Origin: Nematostella vectensis
Taxonomy: Eukaryota > Cnidaria > Anthozoa > Actiniaria > Edwardsiidae
Length of the DNA: 64,000 bases
Assembly: GCF_932526225.1 (NCBI RefSeq)
Contig: NC_064035.1
Location: 7,563,501-7,627,500 of the forward strand
Reading direction: 5' to 3'
The translations under genes were made by a program, and so were the position numbers. Every line of letters starts with the position of its first letter. The stretch's first letter is position 1. Below the pieces are notes generated by a model. The model saw nothing but the letters and a program-made list of their open reading frames with translations. It was not told the DNA's origin and ran no database searches. Shown in pieces: positions 36,764 through 51,100 of this stretch.

Positions 36764-39729
36764 CGAGAAAATGGGAACAATTGTACGATAAAATACTATC
36801 TGATGTTAAATAAAGGAGGTCAAGAAATGGGGGGGCTGTTCACTGAGAGTTACTTAGTTACTCTATTCCAGTGTCGAGAGGAACTTGAATTAAAATTTAA
36901 AAAAAGTATTGGCTATTACAAGAAAATTTTGCTATTATCTAGTACTAAAGATATCTAGTACTAAAGAGGTGGTGCCCGCAGTCTGTTTGAGACTTGCAAC
37001 TGCAATCTATATTGCTGAAAATGGTTCTTACCCTCGCTTTCATGTCACAGAAAGGTGGAAAAGGTCTATTTAATTACCATATTGCTATCGAAGCCTTGCA
37101 TAATAGAATTGATTATTTTACCATATTTAAAAATGTTTCCTCGTACATATAAATGATTGCCAAGTCTCTAGCAAACTCTCCCGAAGAAAAGAAAGAAAGT
37201 TTTGATCTCCAGCAAAGTTGAGATTCAGGTTACTCGAAAAGGCAGTGTTTTCTTTGCAGCGCTTGTCCTCCGAGCAAGTTAAACTTTATATTTTCCAGTT
37301 AATGTCACTTTGAGAAGTTATCCAAGACTCGTCTTCTTAACTGACTGGCCGACTAACTGGCCCTGCCATGCTCTGCCCGTTTGATGGTTCAACTACTTGG
37401 AAGGTCAAATTATGAGCGTGACGTTTTCGACTCTAAATTGTAAACTAGACCCTGCGCGCAGGGTTGACTGGGATACCTGAGGGATTTAATGTGCATGTGA
37501 GGGATTGCCATATCAAGAAAATTTAGGCAAAAATTGTCGTTTTTCCCAAACGCGGTCACTTCCATATAAGGGAAGTAATATATTCCTTATTTGGAAAAAC
37601 TGCAACTGGTTGTCGTACCGCTAGTGCTTCGTGAACTTTATGATTTGTATTCAGAAGAGAAAGACAGTGACTGTGACCATCTTTATTCAAAGGTGAAAGT
37701 CTCTGCAAAGAAACTAAAATTCCTCGGTTCCAGACTCCCAAAACGACAACGTTTATTTCATATGAATTAGTTTGAACCACTGTGTTGTTATATGTATGAC
37801 AAAAAATGTTTTTTCTACCATTAAAAAGATTTAATTATTTAAGCAATGTTAACACTGATTGGGGCTATTATTGGAAGAAACGCCAGCTTTCCAGGCGGGG
37901 GAGGGGACCCCATAAAGGTAAATGGGGGTTAGGATCAAATTGGCTGTAAACCAAAGTGAGTAGTTATTATCAACAATATAATGGCCACCATTGTTTATTG
38001 CATTTATTATTTCACTTCTAAGCACAAAGTAAACAACAAGACAATAAATATTTTGGTGCCAAATGAGAGAGCCATATGGAATATCTGGATGTATATCAGG
38101 ATATTAAATTGGTAGCAGCCTAGTATCATCGTGTATTTAATATTTTATTCCTCATACACCAAATGCGATCTCCTGGGGGTAGACGGCATAAGCTAGCAAA
38201 GAGAACAAAATCATAGTGGAGCTGGAACTGTAAAAGAATACAGGAAAACATATATGGTAACGTTCATATTATTGTAAATTTGCTGTTACACCTAAAATGA
38301 GCCATAATGTAAGTACTGTTCAATAGTCTATATCAGACTACCGTAGTCTGGGCTAGGTAGTCGAGTCCCCGTCTCGTGTAGAATCGAAAATCCTCCCCAA
38401 CGGAATAGGGGTTTAAACCAATTTGAGTACGACTTTCATCAGCGACATCATAGATAGCAAAGCTTTGATTGCATTTCCAGTAATGAACTTGTCAATCTTG
38501 CCTTTTCACAGGCCCGTAGCCAGGATTTTGAGCGGGGTGGTTCGTTTTTCCATTTCAGCGGACCAAATTTCCGGTGTACCCCTCTCCTCGCCTTATTAGA
38601 TTAGGCAATCAATACTTCAAATAAATTCAATCTTGTTTCTAAAATTTTATTTTAATAGGGTGCTTTTTAACATATAGCGGTAATAAAAAAGATAATTATT
38701 TAAAAAAGATTTTTAAAGTTATCTTAAAGACATATTGATGTGATATCCAGCCAACGTTTTATTTTTTTGTTTGCTCTGAGCGGACCTTCAAGCCGGGTGT
38801 GTGTGTGTGTGTGGAGGGGGGGGGGGGGGGGTCTCGTCCGAAACCTCCTAGCTACGGCCCTGTTTCAACTTCACAAATGCAAGCGAGTCTCCGGTGAGAC
38901 TTCAAATTCCAATACTGTAATCACCGCCTGAGAGCTCTTAACAAGAATTGGAGCTCGGGCTTCCTGTGCATTGTGCAATTTTGCAAACTTGTCGGAGAAA
39001 AAACAGTTGCATTTTATGACTGTGCTACCACAGGTATCCCAGTAGATAGGATCGTTTCACCTTAAGCAAGCAACAGTGGCTCCCTCTCCCATACATATAG
39101 TGTATGGATAGCTCAAGAGTATTGCGAGAAAGGTAGATGTTTTACACCAGAAATATGCGACTTAGAAATCACATGACTTTAGCTTTTGGGGACAAAATAT
39201 CAACAACAAAAAGCTTACAGATCAGCCAGAAAATGCCAGAAGGGATTTATTTTCATTGAAGGATTCCTTGTTGCCCTCTACTGTAACGGCCAACGGCCAT
39301 GTGATTTCTTAGCGCAAGTCTATTCACTTTCACAGCTCCCTAACAACTTCAGTCCATTAAAAAGATAACAAAACCAACAAAAATCCGTGATAAGAGCATT
39401 TAGTTCTACTTGGGCTAAAAGGGCGCTGTGGTCTGGATGTAGTGTTTAAGGGCGTGTCAGAAATCCAATCAAATATATAAGTAAAATGGCAGACTTTATC
39501 AATAATCCTAACAGTTTTAAGAAAGCAGAAAATAAGGGTAGGCGTTTTAATTTCTAATTATACACAGCATAACACTAAATCATTATCCATGCAGACAGTA
39601 TTTTCAAGATGTTCATTTACTTGAACAATAAATATAATCCTTTTGGTCCAAGAAGCAAAATTCCTAGCTACAGCAGTTCCATCATAATTATCCTCTTATT
39701 AGACCAATTTGCTCATGCCCATTTAATGG
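36764..39729. other. Convergent intergenic region, UBXN4-like to DNAJC9-like
   Basis: Holds the 3' UTRs of the two convergent genes and the hAT-like element at 38510-38862. Short open frames (for example 37556-37780 minus) have no domain and AT-rich codon content. I see no other gene. Confidence 0.5.
38510..38862. mobile_element. hAT-like non-autonomous element
   Basis: Starts CAGGCCCGTAGCCAGGATTT and ends CTAGCTACGGCCCTG in inverse; a TG microsatellite and a long G run lie near the right end. Same family as 2801-3107 by its termini. No exact target duplication is visible. Confidence 0.6.
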
Positions 39730-41716
39730 TCATGTTTTCTTTTGCTTCTTTGTTGTTGAAGCCTTGGATTTCTTTGGCTTACAGTACTTTGCTTCAAGGC
39801 CTGCTATCATACTGTCAAGAGCGCCTGCTCGATCTGTCTGCCTTTTTAGAATAAGCGACTGCAGACTCCCTTCATTGTTGCCAAGACCAAGTTCTGTAGC
39901 CATCTCCTCTGCTTCTGCGGCTTCCTGCTGAGCCTTTGTAGATTGAAAACAGAAGAAGAGTATAAGGCATGGCTTATCATGGGGAACAAATAAAAAATAA
40001 ATAAATATAAATGTATATATCCTACTTTATTTAATTTTGTTACTGGGGGATGTTGTAAAGACCATGGCACAAAATTTTTAAACTTTTCAGGAAAACGCAT
40101 AAAATATTGAAACTTTTTTCTTCCCCATCTGATATATCAAATTTAAATGAAAAGTATGAAAGGGGCAGTCATATCCCTTTTATACCAGATACTTGTGTTT
40201 AAGAAAGTTGGCCAATCATCATGTGTACCTTCTTTCTCCTGGTGTTCTTCTTGGCTTTACTCTCATGGGTGAATGTTTTGTACTTAGGAACCTTCTTCTC
40301 TTTGATCAACCCTTGTAATATTTCTGCAAAGCGATCTTCATCGCTATCATTGGAGCAGAGCATGTTTTCCATTATCTGGTCCATGTCACCTTTATAGTCT
40401 TCATAAGCAGACATTAGATCACTCAACTCCTCGTCTGAGCCTTTGTACGATGCCTCAAATTTCCTAATGTCCTCTAGCGTCACCTGTAACGAAATTTTTT
40501 TTAAGCTAGAAACCTTCATACATCAATAGGTGATTTTCAATAAGAAATTATATAACTTTTTGGGTTGCAAACTAGTGCCCACACCGGGGTTTTGTAGCAA
40601 AATAGTAACAAAAAGCAACATATTTGCATTGAGCTAACTTTTAGGATTTAAGGGAATAAGTGCAAGCTCTGAGATCCTTGGTACTGTTTGTGTCTTGCTG
40701 GTTACTGGGATACATTTGGTTATGAAATGCAATTACCTTTTTTTTACGGTTAGGGTCTTGTCCTATTACATATGTTATAAGCACTTTACCTCCAGTGAAT
40801 ACAGACTTTCCAATAATAAACAGCCTTTAAAAAAACCTAAAAGCAGGCTTGAAATCATATCATATAGCCTGGAAGTGTGGAGAAATACATGCAGTGTCGT
40901 ACGTGCTTAAAGGCATAAAAATGATGCAAACGGAAAGTGGCTGTGTAAGCTTCTATTACAGGAATCCATATATCAGACCCAGCTTCGTTAGAGACTCTGG
41001 TAGAGTGCTAACTCCAACGGAGCTTGTTGCATAATATTTCCATTTGTTAGTGGAAGTTAAAGTGGAATAACGGAAGTCTTCTTGCAAGAAATAAGAGACC
41101 TATTGTTATAATAATGCTGTGGCTATGCGATGTTTTAGAGATATTAAAATTCAGGAGCATGATTTATTGGGGAAAGGAAGTGTAAACCTTGTTTTTAGAC
41201 GGTCATTTTGAAATGCCATCACATAATTTATTATCCAAGGTTGAACGAAAACAACAACGAAGGTGTGGCTCACTGTGGGTTCTCTAAATAAGTTTTTGAT
41301 TACCCCTTTCTTTTTTCTTTGAATGTGTTTGCACGGGGTTCGGAGTGTTGTTACAGGTCCAGATATCCCGGCAATTAACTCTGTTTTAAATGAATGATTA
41401 CCTTTTTGAAAAGCAGTCTCCAATACTGGGTCCAGTCCCGATCTTCGTCGATGTTCTCTTCATCTATCTCACCGCTCTCATCATAGATGGCTCGTTTCTC
41501 TTTGTCAGATAGAATACAGTAGCTCTTACTTAACGCCTGAAACTTTCTTGTGGCTTTTTCCTTCTCCCCTTTGTCCGCGCGGTCAGGGTGAACTTGTAAG
41601 GAAATTTTGCGATATGCACGCTTGATTTCTGATTCTGAAGCAGTTTTAGACACACCCAATACATCGTAGAGGTTCTTCACTCCAAAAAGCCGATCTAATT
41701 CATCTAAGAACGGCAT
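39730..41716 (-). CDS. DNAJC9: DNAJC9-like J-domain co-chaperone
   Basis: Type III J-domain protein; mammalian DNAJC9 stimulates Hsp70 and is also a histone H3-H4 chaperone. Exons on the minus strand are 41402-41716, 40229-40483 and 39730-39933, all phase 0, giving 257 residues against about 260 in human. The J domain begins at NLYDVLGVSKTAS and holds the essential HPD at residues 43-45 (QVHPDRADKG). The middle part (VTLEDIRKFEASYKGSDEE, with MDQIMENML) and the lysine-rich tail match the family's histone-binding C-terminal region. It is divergent to the CMTR1-like gene with 480 bp between start codons. Confidence 0.94.
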
Positions 41717-42196
41717 CTTATACCTCCTTTCCTTGAACTCGCGCCAAAATGTTTAGAAAAATATTCAACTAGTCCCAGTCTACACGGGGCAACTGTCATT
41801 CGCCTCTTTATGGGTTATGGGTACCCTGTTTTGTTTATAGCGAGGGGGAATTGTTTGTCCGATTTGATTGCAGGGCCTAAATAAAATGTTTAACATTGGT
41901 AGATAAGCAGTTTGTTTATAGTAAACTCAAGGCAAAAAAAAAAAAAAGTAAAAGAAAGAGAAAAAAAAAGAAGGGACAACAAATCGAAACGCTGTGATGG
42001 GGGCTGGGTACAAGTGGGCTCTTTGCATCCATGGTCAGCGGCTTTGATCTGAGTTCCTCGAATAAAAAAAGAATAGAATTGACGGCCAAACCAAAGTTCC
42101 TTTATTTATTTGGAGATCGCAAGGATTTGTTATTATTTGGCAACCATAAGGATAACTTATCTTAAGAAATTGTTGTCAAAAAGGAAATGATTAAAT
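41717..42196. promoter_or_regulatory. Divergent promoter between DNAJC9-like and CMTR1-like genes
   Basis: The 480 bp between the two start codons must carry both promoters and 5' UTRs. It includes a long A-rich run at about 41934-41970. No clear TATA box or repeated factor site is seen. Confidence 0.55.
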
Positions 42197-45100
42197 ATGG
42201 AATCTTCTGAGAAAGAAAAGAAGAGAGGCTTGGACACTTCTGCAAACAGTCCCTCGCTTTGGCAAAGTACCTTCAGCAAAGATTCTAGCAGCACTGATGG
42301 GGTTCTATCAAAAAAGACGAAGCTAGGTTTGTTGATTGTGTCAGGGCAAACATTTAGTGTCCCGTGTAGAACCACGCTGGATTGAAGTTTGACTTTGGAG
42401 AGGCAAACGTAGTAACTTGGTTGTAAAGTGATGTTTGATTGTTGGGTGATGTTAGTAAAAAAAAGTATAAGATTAGACGATTCTTAAAAGTGAAGCGCCT
42501 ACGTTTTAGCCAGAACATAGTACATAGTACATAGTACATCCAATATTAATATTGGATATTCAATATTGTAACAAGGTACTCACTGTTGTACTGATATTTT
42601 TACCAGAACATTCAAGCTCTGAGTCAGATGGTGATCTTAGTCCTAGTTGGGACTCAAACACTCCTTCTTATGCCGCATTCATGGCACCTCGTGATGAACC
42701 GCAGCAGTCTACAGAAGATGGAGAAGCAAATGCCTACAGTTCTTTTGCAAAGCGGCAGTTGGTATGTCTGCAACAATGGACAATGCATCACAATTGCACA
42801 GCTAGAATTCAGCTAATGTGTTAACTTAAAAAGTACAATAGGATGTTTCTGCTAGCATTTGTTTACCACAATTATCTGTTATGATGTACTTTACGTATGT
42901 AAGAAATATTGGAAAGTATTTAAAAAGGTGGACAAAGAGTGTAGATGCTCTGGTACATACAGTAGGTGGAAACCATACAACTTTGCTACAATCAAATTCA
43001 AATTCAACTAGTTTCCTCCACAGGCAATTTATTTAAAAGAAAAGAAATAAAATATGGTTAACTGTTCATGCCTAGAGACCAAGCATACTTGTGGTTGTTC
43101 TCAAAGAGCCTATAAAACGGACAAATCAATATTATGTCTGTGACTTAACCATGTTGTTTTATGTGTGTTTTTTTAAAGGAAAGCATGGGTTACAAATCTG
43201 GAGAAGGACTTGGCAAGTACGGGCAAGGAAGACGGGAAATTCTAGAGGCTTCAAAGCAGAAAGGAAGGCGTGGTCTTGGTTTTAGTGTCAGGGGTTTTGA
43301 CGACAGCGAAGTGCTTGGATGGACTGAGGACAAGGTATGTTAAGATGCATTTCAAAATAGTGGGAGCCACAAAGGGCTCAATAAAAACAATAACAACAAG
43401 CATGACAATTAGGAAACCTTAGCAGGTAGGGTTGATAACCTTATATTTCTGATTCGACACAGAAAACCATGTTGAAATTTCAGAATTTTCATTTCTTGTA
43501 CATGTTTGTTTTCATTGATTATAATTTATTTGTCCTCAACATCAAAGTAATATATGCAGCAGGTGTCTAGGTGATAGGAAAATGCTTGAGAAGATTTACA
43601 AGTTTTTGCATCTTTATGTGCTTTAGGTGCAGATAGTGGAGCCGAGAGAGTTTATTCCATCATGCTCCTTACCTCCCCTGACAATGAATGAGATGAAGAC
43701 TTGGATTGTGATTGGTGAGGTCAGTATATGATGGACTAAAATAAATCTTAAAATTTAAGTACATGTATTGTGAAAATATTTTGGTGGTAATGGTTATGTA
43801 CTGTATCAATGACAAGCAAAAGGTGTGAACTGTCATTCTTGGCTCCAACACCTCCCCTTTTCCCATGTAAATCTGGGGCAAGCCAGGTACTACTAGTCAA
43901 TTAATAACTTTATAGTTTGACATGGAACAAATTAACTAAGTACCTCATCAATCATTAATAAAATCCTTCCAAAACTAGAGTAAAAAAAAAAAAAAAACGA
44001 AAAAAGCACAGCCATCAATAGATTTTGAGATGCTTTGCTCTGTGATTTAAGTAGACTTATTATATAGTCTTATTTAAGTTTCTTACTTGTCAAAATCTGT
44101 AGCCTTAGTAATGTGCAGAATTGTTCCTAGTTGGCATGTAATAAACTGACTACTAGCCCTTTTTTATAGAAAAATCCCACAATTGAAAGAGAGACACAGT
44201 TTTGTGATGAAGAGGTTTTGAAGGACATTCTCTCAAGCAAGGTACAGTAGTATTGTTACTTGACAATATACATAGTATACCCATTTGTGAAAAGGTTTAG
44301 CTTATGTCATTCTTCCATTTCATGTAATCCCTATAGAGTGTCTTTGATGCTTTGAGTGGTGATGAATTTCTTCGAGCAAGAACAAGGGCTAATCCATATG
44401 AACTTATCAGAGGAGCTATATTCCTTAACAGGTATGTTTGCTGATGCATGAGAGTGACCAAGGGTTTTCTCGACGAATCATAATGGCACAATTTTTTCAT
44501 ATCTTCGCATAGCATGTTTATGGTATAGTAACATTGATATAGCAACATGTATGTTTACGTGATGTGCTTTTACTTTTTAGGGCAGCAATGAAAATGGCAA
44601 ATATGGATTCAGCTTTTGATTTTATGTTTACAAGTCCAAAGAATGAGAAAGGAGTATGTTAAATATGTATTTCATTTTCTAAGAACTTGTTATGGGAATA
44701 CCTATATGTCTAGCAGACATTCTTAGCTTATTATTTACTATCTTTATTTGTTAGGAAGATCTTGTAAAACCAAATGAGCTGCTTTATTTTGCTGATCTTT
44801 GTGCTGGCCCTGGTGGCTTCTCTGAATATGTTCTTTGGAGAAAAACCTGGCATGCAAAAGGTTTTGGATTTACTCTGAAAGGTGAGTTTTTGGTTAAAAG
44901 CGGGTATTCGTACCATGGCACCTGGGGACATAAAAGGGGGATAATGGTTGTGACACGGGCAGAGGCAGGTGGCAGAGGTGAGGGCAGGTGGGTCATTGTG
45001 GGGATAATGCTACATTGAGTGGCGTTGGACCATAAGGAGTGTACAGGATAGTAATGCAATTGTTCTTACCATATAGGGCGTATAGGGTGAATGGGAAGAT

Positions 45101-48100
45101 TAAGGAGGAGGTAGTGGGTAGGGAGGCATAGACCGGAAAACAAAAAGGCTGATAAGGGGTAAGGTGTACACGCTGGTGGAGCCAAAACACAACGAAAACA
45201 AGGAAGCTCTCATTTTGAGTTTACAGTTTGACATGCATTCCTCGAACATCATTAATGCTTTAGTGTACATCAGGAATAGACAGTAACTTTCTGTTTATGA
45301 AGCTCAATTAAAACTGTATTTTTCATCCTTGTTATATTGGCTAACTTTCTTTAAAAAATTGTATGGGTGGACACAGTATTGTTAAGGCCAGTGAGGTTGG
45401 AAGAGTATGCGTTGGGAAGGTGAAGATGGAAATGAATAAGTTGTATGCATGTGAAGATGGAAGAGGGTGAGTTGGGCAGGTGAAGATGGAAGAGGATGAG
45501 TTGGGCAGAGGAAAATTAAAGAGGATTAGTTGGGCAGGTGAAGATGGAAGGGGATGAGTTGGGCAGGTGAAGATGGGAGAGGATGTGTTGTGCAGGTAAA
45601 GATGGGAAAGGATGAGTTGGGCAGGTGAAGATGGAAGACGATGAGTTGAGCAGGTGAAGATGGAAGAGGATGAGTTGGGCAGGTGAAGATGGAAGAGGAT
45701 GAGTTGGGCAGGTGAAGATGGAAGAGAATGAGTTGGGCAGGTAAAGATGGAAAAGAATGAGTTGGGCAGGTGAAGATGGAAGAGGATGAGTTGGGCAGGT
45801 AAATATGGAAGAGGACGAGATGGGCAGGTGAAAATGGAAGGAGAAGAGGTGGGCAGGTGAAGATGGAAGAGGATGAGTTGGGCAGGTAAATAAGGAAGAG
45901 GACGAGTTGGGCAGGTAAAGATGGAAGAGGATGAGTTGGGCAGGTGAATATGGAAGAGGATTAGTTTGGCAGGTGAAGATGGAAGAGAATGAGTTGGGCA
46001 GGTGAAGATGGAAGAGGATGAGTTGGACAGGTAAATACGGAAGAGGAAGAGTTGGGCAGGTGAAAATGGAAGGAGAAGAGGTGGGCAGGTGAAGATGGAA
46101 GAGGAAGAGGATGTCTAGTTTGGTCTAATAGTGAGTTAAGAGGATCATGGTTGAAGGCAGTGGTCAGAAAAGGAAGGGTAAAACTTGTGTTCATCAGATC
46201 AAGATGCTCTAATAATTATATATATAATATTACATTTTAGGAGATAACGACTTTAAACTAGAAAACTTTCTCGCTGGATCTCCTGAAACCTTTCAACCAC
46301 ATTATGGTAAGTGCTTGTTTGATGGGCGTCACTGCTAAAAGATTGTATAAAGTACTATGGTTTACTAACCATTGCAATTGCTACCTGCATGCATGTGGAT
46401 TACAGGAAAGGATGACGATGGAGATATTTTTAAGGAAGACAACTTGGAGGAATTCAAAGCTTTTGTACTCAAAGAGACCGATGGAAAAGGTGTCCACTTT
46501 GTCATGGCAGATGGGGTAAGATCATGTTGGAAAATAACATATTTATTTTTTTCGTCAATAGAATTTCTACTTTGATTACCCTATGGTTGCACATGGCGAG
46601 GTATCACTTATGAATTTCATTGCTGTTGTAAAGTTCATGAGGGCTCTTTTCGGGAACTTTTGTACCTGTTTTTTTATGCTTGTTATGCAGGTAAATTATT
46701 TGACTGATTTGTTGGTTTTCTTCCTGTAAAGAGATGATTTGCCGTTTTCCTATCGCCAATAAAATTTTAGTAAACTTGAAACAGTTGCTGTTGCAAAAAC
46801 ATTGTGGCAGATAATTGTCAAAACACAGGGAGTTTGAATTCAAGCATCTGCGTTCTCTTCACAGCGAAAGTATAACCTGTTTGTATTTCATGTATTTCAT
46901 ATTGACCTTACTTATCTTAGGTACTTAGAAATGTTCATGTAATGCAACACTTAAAATAATAGTTTCTTTCTTTGTAGGGTTTCAGCGTTGAAGGGCAAGA
47001 GAATATTCAAGAAATCCTTAGCAAACAGCTATATCTCTGTCAGTTTCTTATGGCAATCTTGATTTTGAGGACAGGTACACTACTATTCTGATTTTGTTGG
47101 CAGGTGAAAGTGAATTATTGGTGGCATTTGAAACTTGCACTTACATCATTGTTTTTATCTTTGTTTTTGTTTTTAAGGTGGTCACTTTTTGTGCAAAGTG
47201 TTTGATCTCTTTACACCGTTCAGCATTGGTCTTGTTTATCTTATGTATCGAGCATTTGATGAAGTTTGCATTTTCAAGCCAATCACCAGTAGACCAGCTA
47301 ATTCCGAAAGGTGAGAAATACATTCATGGTGGGTAGGACTTAGAGATAATAAAACTGAAAACTGTGCTATCCCAATTTATCACACTGGGCTAGACCAATA
47401 ACTTGTTTTTTAAAGCTGTGGTCTCCTTCTATATAAGACTTCATCTTTTTAAGAATGAGGAGCTCCTCTCTTGACCGTCCTAGATGAAATTATTCCTTTT
47501 TCCGTGACAACCAAATAAATTGTTTCATAGTCTTAGTTCATTCATGTTATATTTTCTTCTATGGCATAGGTATCTTGTTTGCAAGGGCTTGCGAAGAGGT
47601 GTGACAGACATTCAAGATTATATGTTCAATGTTAATGTTCGGATCAACAGACTGAAGGGGACAAGTGAAGATATAATAGAAGTAAGTGTTATCGGTTGCT
47701 TAGAGGGGAAGATCATGTGAAAGGTTATTTAAAATATTCAGAATCTTTTGTGATACTTTTGTGTTCCTTTTTTTTTTTAATTCGTCCTGACCTCATAAGT
47801 TGCGTGTCGTGTGTTATTTTAACCTCTAGACTTAATTCCTATGGTCAGTGATCCTATTTGTGATATTATCTTTGAAGTATTGACAACATTTCTAACTTCA
47901 CAAGAGGCAGAATCGTATTTCCACTTGGGAATTTGAAAGAAGGGATGTAGTAAAGTTCAGGAAGGAAAATCTACTTATACTCACCAATCGTGCTAAAGAT
48001 CATCATTAAACTGTATTGTTCTCTTTACTCAGATTGTCCCGGTGGAAGTCTTAAAAGAGGATCTGGCATTCTTCAAATACATGAGAGAATCAAATAATAG

Positions 48101-51100
48101 GTATAGGAGCGACTACAGAATACAGGGCCAATGGAACTTCACACCTTGATTTCTATAGAACAATGCAATAAGTACAATGGAAATTCAATGGTATCCCCAA
48201 ACACAAAGACTTTTTTGATAATTTCAGAAAAAATAAAATATCAAGTAACACAAGCATATTTTCTCATTCCATAGTCTTGGCAGGATCCAAACAAACTCTC
48301 TCCGAAAGCTGAAAGCATTTGTGAAAGACACGTGAGTATAGAGATGTCTCACATTTGTCACTAAGTTTATTCGAAACATCCAGTAACTTCAATTGGACTA
48401 CCAAATAAAAATGTATTGTGCAAAGTCCTGTATGTAGACGCAGTTTTATAGGTCGACATTATTGATAACTTCCCCTTAAATGCATGAATTACAATCCTTT
48501 GGAGCGCATCAAATGTGTGCATGCACCCTCTGCTGAATAAAGCAATGTACATTAGAATGAGACCCTACCCTGCCCGCCCAGCGCCAGTGGTGGACTCTGA
48601 ACAAAAGGGCTAGATCAGCACTGACCTTACCTTTATTTCAAGGGCTTTGATGGGTCATTATGATCAAGCAGATATCAGGAAGCAGTGTCTTGACCTATGG
48701 AAGGTTTGTTGGATATATTAGACAGAACGGCATGATACATGATATTTCTTCCACTGTTTGTGCTGGTGTTTTCCCCCTGTGTTTCACAGAATTTCCTGTG
48801 CGACCTAATTTTTCTTTACTTAAAATGTCCTTTTCAGTCACACTTATATCACACAATATCTCCATTAAATATTGGAAGACAAACTATTGTGATAAAAACT
48901 GGAAATAACCCTCTTATAACAAAGTCTATCTACCAAATTCAATCAAAAGCATCAGGCGATAAAAATGGATGCTTTCACGCTGCGGTGTCATAAATCTTTG
49001 TTAGAAACTGCTCACATGAATAAAAGGCAACCAATATAAAAATAGTTTTTTAGTTTTCTTATTTGTGGCTTCAAACAGATCCTTAATTAAGGCCTTTGTG
49101 GCTTCTCAAGGCTTTGAAAAGCATTCATTTCAAAATATTGCAGATCCCAGACCAAGTACGCGCTTCGTCCCGCGTTCAGGACATTGATGCCAAGTTCTCA
49201 CAGCTGTGGAAGGTGAGAAATACCCTGGGTACCAGAGGCTCTGGCTTCCCTTCGACAACTATTTGTCCCTGCGAAGCTCGGAGCCTCTGGTACCCAGGGT
49301 AGGTGAGAAAAGCCAGATGGCATCATGGCATTGTTCTACAAACATTGACACCAGCTTTGTTTGTGACTCATTACAACATGAAGTTACAAAGTTTTATTTA
49401 TGGGTTAGAATGCTTCCTATTGGCCCAGACGTAAAAGTAAAATGCGTAGGTGAAGTGACGCGATTTAACTGCTACTTGGCAGGGGAGTGACGATGAGACA
49501 TGCTGCTCAAGCCGGCCTACCATCCTCACAACACAAAACCTTCAAAACATCAAATGCATCTATGACTTCAAGTGTATTGTATCCGGAGGAGACAGATACT
49601 TTCTGCTCGGAACTGGCGTAAGTCATCATTGTCATTACTTCGTTGTTTTCAAGAATGACGAGTTCACCTTTAACAACCACTTTATGTAAACCCGGCTTGA
49701 TGACTACATCTTTAGTTGAGTGTGTTGTTGTATAATCAGCCCAAGGGATGAAACTTTTTTACTCCAGATCCTTGAAGAAAACACTTCACAGATTTTGAAT
49801 GACGGAAGCCAGAATGCGATTAAGCTATTGAATTTGGATTGATAACTTCAGTAAGCATATGACATGTTTTTATGTAAATCCTTCAAAGTATTAGTCAGGA
49901 TACTTTGGATGAGGCTCTCTGTATATACATCTCTTAGGCCCGATTCATACGACCTGCCGTGCCAAATCTAATTGTTTGGATTGCACACAAGAACAGTTCA
50001 ACATCTGAATCAATTAAGTTCGGCACGGCACCAAGCTCTGCTGCACCAGTGGTGCTGCATGGCAAAAGTATGACACTGATTCAAACGTCAAGCTTCTGTT
50101 GTGCCGAATCAAATTTACCTGTTTTTTTTCATATTGTGCAACAGAAACTCCACATCAATTCAATTTTTACTACTCAATACCTATTGAGCACAAATTATTT
50201 AGTGTGACGTCTGAATCAACGTTATACCCAAATGTATTTGTGTCGATACAAATACAATTAGATTCGGCACGGCAGGAGCGTGACATATGAATCAGGCCGA
50301 TTTTTCTTAACAATGGGTTCACTTTATCTTTTCCACAGCGCACAGCAGTATACCAATGGGATGGTAAACTATCCTATCGATCATCTCGATGGCTGAAGCT
50401 GGACAAGTGTAAACTCGAACTACCAAAAGACACTGTTCTCGAGGTGGAGATTGTTCAAGAGCTTTATGGAGAGGTACAAAGTCGACTCGACCGCTTGTCG
50501 TTTTCGTGGTATTCTTTTTTTTATTTCCTTACCTTTACTGAGAAAGCTTAATAGAGAGGTCTACTCGACCCCAGTCGTTTTCATGGTCTGGTATAATATT
50601 TTTTATGTGCTTACCATATTCTTCAGGGGAGAGGCCAGAGGCGAAGCACAGCTATATATATTCTTGATGCAATGATGCTTGGCGGATTAGATGTCCGCGA
50701 CAAACACTACAGTGAGAGGTATGTGAACAATAATATTGAAATAGAATATTACTTTATTTTGTAGTTCGAAGACACTAGGGAACATGTACAACATGGATAA
50801 TGAGCAATGTTGCAGTACCACATAAATACAATTCCATATTATTTCAACTTTCATAATTTCATATTCTTTCAGAATGGCTATTGCCAAGACATTCACAGAG
50901 GCTTTGCGCAAGCCTACTAGGCCCGACTTGGTCCCATTAAGGTATTGCTGAAGCATTACTTTTGTGGTTAAAATAAGTAATTGGCCATACAAGCCCCCAA
51001 ACCAGTCATAGGCTACATAGGTCGCATCACACAAAAAAGGCCATGCTGACAAAATTATGTAGTTGCTTTGATGAACTATGAAATAACTATTTTTTTGGCG

